The notes under the pieces: model-generated
Databases searched by the model: none
The model's input: the letters and a program-made list of their open reading frames with translations, nothing else
What the model was told of the DNA's origin: nothing
Made by a program: the position numbers and the translations under genes
Source of the DNA: an uncultured Desulfocapsa sp.
GTDB taxonomy: Bacteria; Desulfobacterota; Desulfobulbia; Desulfobulbales; Desulfocapsaceae
NCBI GenBank assembly: GCA_947311435.1
Contig: CAMZKT010000077.1
Span: 1 to 39,023 of the forward strand
Length of the DNA: 39,023 bases
Direction of reading: 5' to 3'
Shown here: one piece after another, positions 24,388-31,785 of the stretch
Layout of the letters: every line of letters starts with the position of its first letter
Numbering within the stretch: the first letter of the stretch is position 1

Positions 24388-25378
24388 CCATCCCGAGTCT
24401 CCAGTGGGGGGGGGCTCTCCCCAGAATTCTGTGTCGTTTCTGAAATTGGAGAAAAAAAGGTGGAGTTAGCTGCTTTCTTCTTGCTTTGGTGAGGGGAATC
24501 CTTCTCTAGTACTGCTTGCGCAGCAAGTTCCTGCTGTGGAGAAATTTTAGCAAAGGCCATGTTCAGCAGTTTTTTTGCTGTTGCATCCCGAACTTTGCGG
24601 CTTTTACTGCCCATGACTACTGTTATTATTCGTACACCATTTCTTTTGGCAGTGGCAGCAATTGAAAACCCTGCCTTGGTGAAATACCCTGTTTTAAATC
24701 CGTCACAACCTGACACTTCTTTGAGGAGGTGATTGTGGGTACGCATGATAAACGCACCGTTTCGGAAGTCTCTGGTTTTGGTTGAAGTATATTTGAACAC
24801 TTCTGGCCGACTACTTAAGTGACGGCAGAGGATTCCAAAATCCCTGGCAGTGCTTACATCAACTTTTTGTCCTTTTGACGGTGGCAGTCCATGAACGGAA
24901 TGAAAACGTGTATTGTTCATGCCCAGCTCTTCAGCCTTTGCATTCATAAGAGTAACGAAAGCTTCTGTACTCCCTGCCACATGGCTGGCAAGGGCAACAG
25001 CTGCATCATTTGCTGACTGGATCATTAGGGCGTAGAGTAATTCGTCGATGGAAAATTGTTCCTTGGGGTCAAGGTACACCTGAGAACCACCCATTTTGTA
25101 TGCTTCCGTAGTGACTTGTACCATTTCGTCAAGTTTCAAGACTCCCTGGTCGACACGGTCAAGGATAACCAGTAAAACCATAAGCTTCAAGGTGCTTGCT
25201 GGATAAACAGGGATGTCAATATTTCGTGAAAAGAGCGTCTCGCCAGTGTCTGCATTAAGAACAAGAGCGGAAGCGTAGGGGGCAGTAGCGACGGCTTTTA
25301 TAGGCGCTCTTCCGGCCCATGCCAATTGTCCAACGAGGGTGGAAATAAGGACGGCAAGAAGTATATTTTTTTGCTCAT
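24384..25378 (-). CDS. dacA: D-alanyl-D-alanine carboxypeptidase (PBP5/6 family), signal peptide disrupted by an A7 run
   Basis: Serine DD-carboxypeptidase trimming peptidoglycan stem peptides in the periplasm. Active-site motifs are PASTLKLM (SxxK), QSANDAAV (SxN) and KTGYFTKAG (KTG). The continuous frame starts only at TTG 25325, but codons before it in the same frame encode KNILLAVLISTLVGQLAWAG, an obvious signal peptide with AWA cleavage site, without an in-frame start. ATG 25378 precedes AGC and a run of exactly seven A in another frame; with eight A the protein would begin MSKKNILLAVLI and be 331 aa. The PBP5 C-terminal domain is absent. A C9 tract near the 3' end precedes a displaced membrane helix (24277-24387). 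Gap to the ArsR gene is 41 bases. Confidence 0.85.
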
Positions 25379-25419
25379 AAGTTTTTTGATTCTGTGAATG
25401 GTCCAGAGAAGTCTTTGTC

Positions 25420-25710
25420 TTATTTCGTTTCCGGGCAGAACAGTGACTGCATCTTTCCCATCAGTTCAACAATACGTGGATCATGGATGCGGTTGTAAAT
25501 GAAATTTGCATCCTTTCTGAAGTTAATAATCCCTTGGCTGCGTAGAATATTCAAGTGTTGAGAAACATTGGCGTTAGTTGTTTTAACTTGTTCCCTGATA
25601 TCACCCACGGACAGTTCCTGATCTCGCAGGAGGCAGAGAATTTTCAAGCGTATTGGATGGGACATTGATTTTAGGAGTTTTGACATGGCGTCAATTTGTT
25701 CGTCTTCCAT
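25420..25710 (-). CDS. ArsR-family regulator with the Cys pair of persulfide sensors (SqrR/BigR/YgaV-like)
   Basis: 96-aa winged-helix repressor. The ArsR core is visible as KSMSHPIRLKILCLLRDQEL, with the DNA-recognition helix in TTNANVSQHLNILRSQGII and a wing with FIYNRIHDPRI. The metal-site CxC box of ArsR/SmtB is replaced by LSVGDI, but Cys26 in the second helix and Cys92 in the last helix (SLFCPETK) lie 66 residues apart. This is the same spacing and local sequence as the two sulfide/persulfide-sensing Cys of SqrR and BigR. GAGGAA seven bases before ATG. It is placed between a membrane protein gene and dacA, upstream of a DUF2892 gene; E. coli pairs YgaV with the DUF2892 protein YgaP. Sensor role is inferred. 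Confidence 0.88.
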   Translation of the reverse strand: MEDEQIDAMSKLLKSMSHPIRLKILCLLRDQELSVGDIREQVKTTNANVSQHLNILRSQGIINFRKDANFIYNRIHDPRIVELMGKMQSLFCPETK

Positions 25711-25741
25711 TGTGATTCCTCGATATGAATAAAATACTTTC

Positions 25742-26221
25742 TTAAAGTGCGGGGAAGTCTATGTCCTGGCTCTTCGGAAAGAGGTACAGATATAGAATTC
25801 CGGAGACTACAGCCATGGTTATATATATGTACATATCCGGGACAACCCTGTTTTCCTGCCGAAATAGTGCCAGCACTGACAATAAAGGCAGTATCTGGTA
25901 GGCCATGCGACGACTGCGTATCAGCGCGCGTATAATATAAATATGAATAATTGGAACTATTGCACCCAAGAGTAAAGAAATAGGCGCAGTCTCATGAAAA
26001 TACATGAAAAAACATTGCTTTATGGTCAAGATCAGAAGAAGAATGGTCAGGAACAGGGTGAATGTAAATGTTCTTCGTTTCCGACGAGACGTTGGCTGAC
26101 AATTGAGTACATTGATTAGCTCGTGTTTGTTTGAGTCGGAAACCAGTGTTTTGTAAATTGTGTTTTTGCTCTGATTATCCAGGAGTAAGGTAGTTACTTT
26201 TTGTTCAAGTGTCTGCTGCAT
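25742..26221 (-). CDS. Unknown membrane protein with cytoplasmic N-terminus
   Basis: 159 aa, not assigned to a known family. Residues 1-50 are hydrophilic and basic at the end (PTSRRKRRTFTFT). Four hydrophobic segments follow: TLFLTILLLILTIK, PISLLLGAIVPIIHIYII, ILPLLSVLALF and YIYITMAVVSGILYLYLF. The C-terminus is short and polar. It lies 31 bases before the ArsR gene on the same strand and is probably the first gene of the operon that includes it. It is divergent from acs. No Shine-Dalgarno is evident before ATG 26221. Confidence 0.65.
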   Translation of the reverse strand: MQQTLEQKVTTLLLDNQSKNTIYKTLVSDSNKHELINVLNCQPTSRRKRRTFTFTLFLTILLLILTIKQCFFMYFHETAPISLLLGAIVPIIHIYIIRALIRSRRMAYQILPLLSVLALFRQENRVVPDMYIYITMAVVSGILYLYLFPKSQDIDFPAL

Positions 26222-26435
26222 TATTTAAAGATATCGCATTGGTGTGTCTGTTTTACGTCTGAGACGTTGTCAGGTGAGCTAGCTAGCATTACGAAAAGAT
26301 AAGAATATCAATACTGGCTTTCAGGGAGAAAGAAAAGGGAAAAAGCAAATGCTAATATAAGTAAGATTGATGGCAAAGCTAACTGGTTCTTATTTTATTG
26401 GTGTCTTAAATTAAGAAGTATGGTAGGACTGATTT

Positions 26436-26457
26436 CGATCAGATAGTTCATTGATCG
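26436..26457. promoter_or_regulatory. Dyad overlapping the acs -35 region
   Basis: CGATCA (26436-26441) and TGATCG (26452-26457) form an exact inverted repeat with centres 16 bases apart. The right arm covers the candidate -35. This is the layout of a repressor operator; the regulator is unknown. Confidence 0.4.
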
Positions 26458-26478
26458 AGAGGTGTGTAAAGCTATTAT
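26451..26478 (+). promoter_or_regulatory. Candidate sigma-70 promoter of acs
   Basis: TTGATC (26451-26456), 16-base spacer and TATTAT (26473-26478), about 90 bases before the acs start. It is the best-scoring pair seen by eye in the region; activity untested. Confidence 0.45.
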
Positions 26479-26568
26479 CAAGTTACGGGAGGGCCTGGTT
26501 TTACGCAGGATTGGTGCCTTGCTTTTCCATGGACCTGAAAATTACGAATTAGACTGGAGAGTATAATT

Positions 26569-28560
26569 ATGAGTTCTAGTGATGACAAAATCATAAGCTT
26601 GTTAGGAGAAGCCAGAGTTTTCGACCCACCAGTCGATGGACGGGAGAGAGCCGCCATCGGAAGTTTTGAGGAATACAAATCGATTTATAAGCGATCCATG
26701 GAAGATCCTGAGGGATATTGGGCGGAACGTGCCGAGGAACTCGTGAGTTGGGACAGGAAATGGGATAGCGTCCTGGAAGCTGATTTTGATACACCTGAGT
26801 TTAGTTGGTTTAAGGGTGGAAAATTAAACGTGTCCTACAATTGTCTGGATCGGCACCTTGAAAACGGTCGTAGAAATAAGGCCGCTATTATCTGGCAGGG
26901 TGAACCTGAGGAAGATGTAAGGGTATATACGTATCAGATGCTCTATACGGAGGTCTGTCGATTTGCCAATGTCTTGAAGAAAAAAGGTGTTAAAAAGGGG
27001 GATCGTGTTTCCATCTATCTCCCCATGATTCCAGAGTTAGCCATTGTTCTTCTTGCCTGTGCTCGTATTGGTGCCATGCATTCTGTGGTTTTTGCCGGGT
27101 TTTCTTCAGTGGCATTACAAAGTCGCATTCAAGATTGCGAAGCCAGGGTTCTTGTAACGGCGGATGCAGTTCTACGGGCGGGGAAAACAATCCCTCTAAA
27201 ACAGAATGCCGATGAAGCTTTGACCGAATGCGATACGATAGAAAACTGTATTGTTGTGAAGCGTGGTGGAAACGATATCTCAATGACCGAAGGACGTGAT
27301 ACCTGGTGGCACGATGAGGTGACGGCGAAAGGTATTGCTTCAACCTGTGAACCTGAGTCCATGGATGCCGAGGATATTCTTTTTATTTTATATACTTCTG
27401 GATCAACAGGTAAGCCATAGGGTGTTGTTCATACCACAGGTGGGTACCTCACCTATGCCATGCATACCTGCCAATATGTTTTTGATCTGAAAGATGATGA
27501 TGTGTACTGGTGTACTGCTGACATAGGTTGGGTTACCGGTCATTCTTACATTCTTTATGGCCCTCTGGGACTTGGTGCAACTTCTATTATGTTTGAAGGC
27601 GTACCAACCTATCCTGGTCCCGATCGTTTCTGGAAAATAGTGGAAAAATTCCAGGTGAATATTTTTTATACCGCTCCCACTGCTATTCGGGCTCTTATGC
27701 GTGATGGAGATGGCCCTACCAGACGTTATGATCTTTCAAGTCTTCGTATCCTTGGATCGGTTGGAGAACCAATTAATCCAGAGGCCTGGATGTGGTATCA
27801 TGTGAACATTGGCAAAGAGAAGCTCCCCATAGTTGATACCTGGTGGCAGACTGAGACAGGAGGGTTGATGATTTCCCCACTTCCTTATGCCACCCCAACC
27901 AAACCGGGTTCTGCGAGTTTCCCCCTTCCTGGAATTGATGCTGCTATTTACAACGAAGAGGGAGAAGAAGCTGGAGTTAATGAGGGTGGACACCTTGTTA
28001 TCCGTAGACCATGGCCCGGTATGTTAAGAGGTGTCTTTGGTGATTCTGCCCGATACAAAAGTGCCTATTTCAATCGCTACGAAAATACATATGACCCTGA
28101 AGACAGTGCAAGAAAAGACGAAGACGGTTACTTCTGGATCATGGGACGTCTTGACGATGTTGTGAATGTTTCCGGGCATCGCCTGGGGACAGCTGAGATC
28201 GAGTCTGCCCTTGTAACTCATCCACAGATTGCAGAAGCTGCTGTTGTAGGTATACCGCACGCGATTAAAGGACAGGCCGTTTATGCCTTTGTTACACCAA
28301 ATACCGGTGTTGAACAAACTGACGAATTGTTGGTAGAGCTGAGAATACATGTGCGTAAAGAGATTGGGCCGATAGCGACCCCGGATGCAATACAATATGC
28401 GCCGGGCCTTCCCAAGACCAGAAGTGGCAAGATCATGCGCCGGGTGCTTCGTAAAATTGCCTCCAATGATTTTGATAACTTTGGAGATACGTCCACCCTT
28501 GCAGATCCTTCAGTTGTTGATGATTTGATCGAGGGTAAAAAAGAATTGGACAACAGCTAA
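26569..28560 (+). CDS. acs: AMP-forming acetyl-CoA synthetase with an in-frame UAG at the conserved P-loop lysine
   Basis: 663 sense-or-recoded codons, the normal Acs length. Converts acetate, ATP and CoA to acetyl-CoA. Both sides of the stop are well conserved: [71 protein letters not shown] and the acetylation-site region [11 protein letters not shown]. Codon 284 (27418-27420) is TAG, placed as [19 protein letters not shown], where homologues have Lys (AAG/AAA; one base from TAG). There is no frameshift and no ribosome-binding site or start directly after it; the next ATG is 13 codons on and would lack the loop. Readings are pyrrolysine recoding, suppression, base-call error or fresh pseudogene. 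Ends TAA. Neighbours form an acetate module. Confidence 0.85.
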
Positions 28561-28649
28561 GAACCCAGGTTTCGGGGGATACTATCCGAATAACGGGCTA
28601 TAGCGAATGGATCCGCTTGCACAAATATTGGGCACCTGTAACACTTATA

Positions 28650-28691
28650 AATCAGAGACTGTAAAAACGTATAGTTATGCAGCCTCTGATT
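28650..28691 (+). terminator. Hairpin between acs and the DUF294 gene
   Basis: AATCAGAG (28650-28657) pairs with CTCTGATT (28684-28691); after one A-C mismatch CTG pairs with CAG, giving an 11-bp interrupted stem and an 18-base loop. The following sequence AGTTATCAAAAAA lacks a T-run, so termination is uncertain. It separates acs from the downstream genes by structure if not by full termination. Confidence 0.4.
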
Positions 28692-28791
28692 AGTTATCAA
28701 AAAACGGGATCTTCTTTTGTGGAAAATTCCGTATTATTGGTTTCTTGTTTTTATTGGACTTACTAAAAATTCAAAATAGTAAGCTAAATGA

Positions 28792-30720
28792 ATGGTACAA
28801 AATAGTAGTGTACATATTGTGGCTCCGGAAATGGCGATCGAATTTTTTAAGGGGATTATGCCTTTTGATTCACTGGATGATGCCACGCTTGATAGGTTGG
28901 CTCGTAATTGTCGTGTAGATTTTTACCCACAGGGAACACGTCTTCTTACAACCGGTGAGACCGATATTACCCATCTGTATCTTATTCAGAGGGGTGGGGT
29001 GAAGGCTTTTATAGAAGACGAATTGGGGGAGGAGACACTTAAAGATTTCCGAGGGGTGGGGGCGTATATTGGAGCTCTTGGGATTATTCGAGGGACTCCT
29101 GCTAATTTAAATATTGAAACGGTGGAAGATACCTTCTGCTTTTTACTTCCCAAAGAGATATTTCTGGAATTGGTTGAGCAGCATCCTTCTTTTGCACATT
29201 ATTATTTGAAAAGCTTTTCCGAAAAAGTGGTGAGCACTGCTTACAATCAGCTTCGCCGACATAAAGTTTCCAAAAGAAGCGGTGATGATCTGTATCTTTT
29301 TTCTGTGCATGTCGGTGAACTGGTTAAAAAGCTTCATACAATTTCCAGCAAAGCTTCAATCCAGCAGGCAGCGTCGAGTATGACAAGGAACTGTGTCGGA
29401 AGTCTTCTGGTTTATGAACCCGATGACCGGGAAAACATAGTGGGTATAATCACCGATACCGATTTTAGAAGGAAGGTGGTTGCTAAAGGTTTGGACTATG
29501 ATCTTCCGGTGAGTGAGATTATGTCGGGACCGGTGGAGCGGGTGCTCTCTCAGTCGCTCTGTTTTGATGCTCTTTTGCAGATGATGTCAGCATCCATTCA
29601 TCATTTGGCAGTTGAACGTCGGGGGCGAATCATCGGAGTGGTGACGTCTCATGATATCATGTTGATTCAGGGACACTCTCCCTATTATTTGTTCAAGGAA
29701 ATTCGTGGCCAGCACGAAGCTGAAGGCCTGTATGCCTTGGCCAAAAAAATTCCCGATGTTATCCGGGGGTTGATAAAAGAAGGAGCAAAAGCGGGTAACA
29801 TAACCCAGATGATAGCGATCCTTAATGATCATATTCTTGAACGTCTGCTTACTCTTCTGGAAGAGGAATTGGGTCCCCCTCCGGTGGCATATTGCTGGTT
29901 GTTTCTAGGGAGTGAAGGGCGACGGGAACAGACCTTTAAAACAGATCAGGATAACGCTATCTTGTATGCTGACCCGGCAAATAGTGAAGAAAAAAAGGCG
30001 GCCGAGGTGTATTTCAGGGAATTTTCAGAAAAGGCCATCGATCATCTGGTAAACTGTGGGTATCCTCTTTGTCCGGGAGAAATCATGGCGACCAACCCCA
30101 GGTGGTGTCAACCCCTTGCGGTCTGGAAAGACTATTTTAGTCGGTGGATTGATTCACCGGATCCCGGTGAATTGTTAAATGCGACCATCTTTTTTGATTT
30201 TCGTTCAGGCTACGGTGATTCGAATTTGGCGCAGTCTCTTCGCAGCCACCTTAATGAGAAAGCCACCAAAAAGGATGTTTTTCTTTTTCACCTTGCTCGC
30301 CAATGTGTTTCTATTCGAATCCCACTGTCATTTTTTAAAAATTTTATTGTTAATAAAGATGGAGAACATAAAAATCGGCTTGATATTAAGCACCAGGGCT
30401 TAACACCTTTTGTTAATTTTGCACGTATTCTTGCTTTGAAACACGGGATTAGTGAAACAAATACTCTTGCCAGATTGAAAGAACTACTTGCATCAGAACT
30501 TATTAGTCATGAAATGTGGAGTACTGCCACTGACGCGTATGAACTACAAATGCAGCAGCGTTTGATCCATCAGTTAAGGCAGATCGAAGAAGGGAAACAG
30601 CCCGATAACCATATAAATCCAGAGGAACTTTCAGATTTGGAGCGGCGTATGCTGAAAGAGGCTTTTGCCGTAATTGAGCGACTGTACACATTTTTGGATC
30701 AGATGTACCCGGTACCTTGA
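28792..30720 (+). CDS. cNMP-binding/CBS/DUF294 nucleotidyltransferase-like regulator
   Basis: 642-aa cytosolic multidomain protein. A cyclic-nucleotide-binding-type beta barrel (about residues 18-140: LLTTGETDITHLYLIQRGGVKAF) is followed by two CBS repeats (about 185-300, with GIITDTDFRRKVV and GVVTSHDIM). Then comes a DUF294 nucleotidyltransferase domain with GSEGRREQTFKTDQDNAIL near residue 372 (the GSxxR...D signature of GlnD-like transferases) and a DUF294 C-terminal domain to the end. Proteins of this architecture recur beside acetate-type sodium symporters and an exonuclease gene, as here, and are thought to sense adenylates and regulate the transporter. ATG 28792 has no strong ribosome-binding site; ATG 28831 is an alternative. 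The exonuclease gene begins 2 bases after the stop. Confidence 0.88.
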   Translation: MVQNSSVHIVAPEMAIEFFKGIMPFDSLDDATLDRLARNCRVDFYPQGTRLLTTGETDITHLYLIQRGGVKAFIEDELGEETLKDFRGVGAYIGALGIIRGTPANLNIETVEDTFCFLLPKEIFLELVEQHPSFAHYYLKSFSEKVVSTAYNQLRRHKVSKRSGDDLYLFSVHVGELVKKLHTISSKASIQQAASSMTRNCVGSLLVYEPDDRENIVGIITDTDFRRKVVAKGLDYDLPVSEIMSGPVERVLSQSLCFDALLQMMSASIHHLAVERRGRIIGVVTSHDIMLIQGHSPYYLFKEIRGQHEAEGLYALAKKIPDVIRGLIKEGAKAGNITQMIAILNDHILERLLTLLEEELGPPPVAYCWLFLGSEGRREQTFKTDQDNAILYADPANSEEKKAAEVYFREFSEKAIDHLVNCGYPLCPGEIMATNPRWCQPLAVWKDYFSRWIDSPDPGELLNATIFFDFRSGYGDSNLAQSLRSHLNEKATKKDVFLFHLARQCVSIRIPLSFFKNFIVNKDGEHKNRLDIKHQGLTPFVNFARILALKHGISETNTLARLKELLASELISHEMWSTATDAYELQMQQRLIHQLRQIEEGKQPDNHINPEELSDLERRMLKEAFAVIERLYTFLDQMYPVP

Positions 30721-30722
30721 CA

Positions 30723-31439
30723 ATGTGGGATTTGTTTTGCCCAGAGAGGTGGTTTGCCAAAACTGATCCTTTGTTACAGACCAATAGGGATTCTTTTGTC
30801 GGTTTTGATCAAACTCGCCCTCTCACTGAATACACTTTCGTGGTATGCGATACAGAACTCACGGGTCTTAACAAAAAGAAAGATGAGTTGATATCCATAG
30901 GTGCTGTAATAATAAGAGATCTACAAATCGATCTCTCGTCCATCTTTCATCGTTTTGTCCGGCCCCAAAATATGGATCCTACCCGGGCAACACTGGTCCA
31001 TCGCATCACCCCGAAACAGCTTGCGTCCGCAGAGCCAATTGAGTCAGTATTGCCTGAGTTTGTGGAGTATATATCTGGGAGTCTGCTTGTAGGGCATCAC
31101 CTGCCATTGGATATGTATTTTCTGAACAAGGCCGCTAGGCAGGTAATGAACGGGACTCTTTCTAACCCGGGAGTGGATACCATGCGCATGGCTCAAGGGT
31201 ATAAGCGAGTCCAACTTGGCTATTATCATGAACATAATCCACGGCAAATCAGTTATTCCCTTGAAGATCTAGCAAGGGAGTACAGCTTGCCCGGGTTTAA
31301 ATCTCACGATGCTATGGAAGATGCGTTGCAGACGGCCTATCTTTTTCTTTTTTTAATCAAAAAGTTTCGAAAAGGGGGGCTTGTCACATTGAAGGATATC
31401 TTTCAGGCAGGAAGGGTTGGTAGTTTTCGTTATCGATGA
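30723..31439 (+). CDS. DEDDh-type 3'-5' exonuclease (DnaQ/PolC epsilon-like)
   Basis: 238 aa. The exonuclease core is intact: VVCDTELTGL (D43, E45) as motif I, LLVGHHLPLDMYFL as motif II, and SHDAMEDALQTAYLFLFL as motif III with His and Asp, the DEDDh pattern of the DnaQ family. Residues 1-38 are a short extension without known role. ATG 30723 lies two bases after the DUF294 stop, and TTG 30717 is an in-frame overlapping alternative. Homologues accompany the DUF294/symporter pair in many Proteobacteria; nucleic-acid or oligonucleotide substrate is assumed from the family, and the link to acetate transport is by association only. Confidence 0.85.
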   Translation: MWDLFCPERWFAKTDPLLQTNRDSFVGFDQTRPLTEYTFVVCDTELTGLNKKKDELISIGAVIIRDLQIDLSSIFHRFVRPQNMDPTRATLVHRITPKQLASAEPIESVLPEFVEYISGSLLVGHHLPLDMYFLNKAARQVMNGTLSNPGVDTMRMAQGYKRVQLGYYHEHNPRQISYSLEDLAREYSLPGFKSHDAMEDALQTAYLFLFLIKKFRKGGLVTLKDIFQAGRVGSFRYR

Positions 31440-31520
31440 CAGCAGCCAAAAGTTTGATGTGAAGTAAGACACTAAAATATAAGGAAAGTGTAAATAAAAT
31501 TCCAACAAGGAGGGGAAATT

Positions 31521-31775
31521 ATGAGTGATGCTCAAAAGTATTGGCAGGCAAACATTCGGCTTGTTATTGGTTGTTTGATTGTCTGGTTTATTGTTTCATT
31601 TGGATTCGGAATTTTGTTGGTTGAGCAGTTGAACAGCATCCGAATTCTTGGTGGGTACCCGCTTGGTTTGTGGTTTTCACAACAGGGGTCGATTTACACT
31701 TTTGTTGTACTCATCTTCTTCTACGCCTGGCGTATGAATAAGCTCGACATTAAATTCAACGTCAGAGAAAATTAG
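31521..31775 (+). CDS. DUF4212 small subunit of a sodium:solute symporter
   Basis: 84-aa membrane protein with two hydrophobic helices (LVIGCLIVWFIVSFGFGILLV and IYTFVVLIFFYAW) and the family pattern YWQANIRL at the start and WFSQQGSIYTFV before helix 2. It lies directly before the symporter gene, 10 bases apart, the arrangement seen for DUF4212 plus VC_2705-type symporters. AAGGAGGGG upstream of the ATG is the strongest ribosome-binding site in this cluster. Ends in TAG. Role as accessory subunit is from neighbourhood and family. Confidence 0.88.
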   Translation: MSDAQKYWQANIRLVIGCLIVWFIVSFGFGILLVEQLNSIRILGGYPLGLWFSQQGSIYTFVVLIFFYAWRMNKLDIKFNVREN

Positions 31776-31785
31776 GGAGGAACAA

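Larger units (their letters stand above)
26222..26568. other. 347-bp divergent intergenic region upstream of acs
   Basis: No supported open frame. The acs-proximal half holds a dyad and a promoter candidate (separate entries); the acs ribosome-binding site CTGGAGAG ends 9 bases before its ATG. The promoter of the divergent membrane-protein operon was not located. Confidence 0.5.

Noticed and set aside
26569-27420. Calling the two halves of acs as two separate genes
   Set aside because: The halves are in the same frame with no gap, and the second has no ribosome-binding site before its first ATG and would lack the nucleotide-binding loop.
27421-27480. A pyrrolysine-insertion hairpin after the UAG
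   Set aside because: A small GGTG...CACC pairing exists, but it has no proper loop and does not resemble the proposed PYLIS structure. Pyrrolysine decoding in bacteria may not need such an element, so its absence is neutral.
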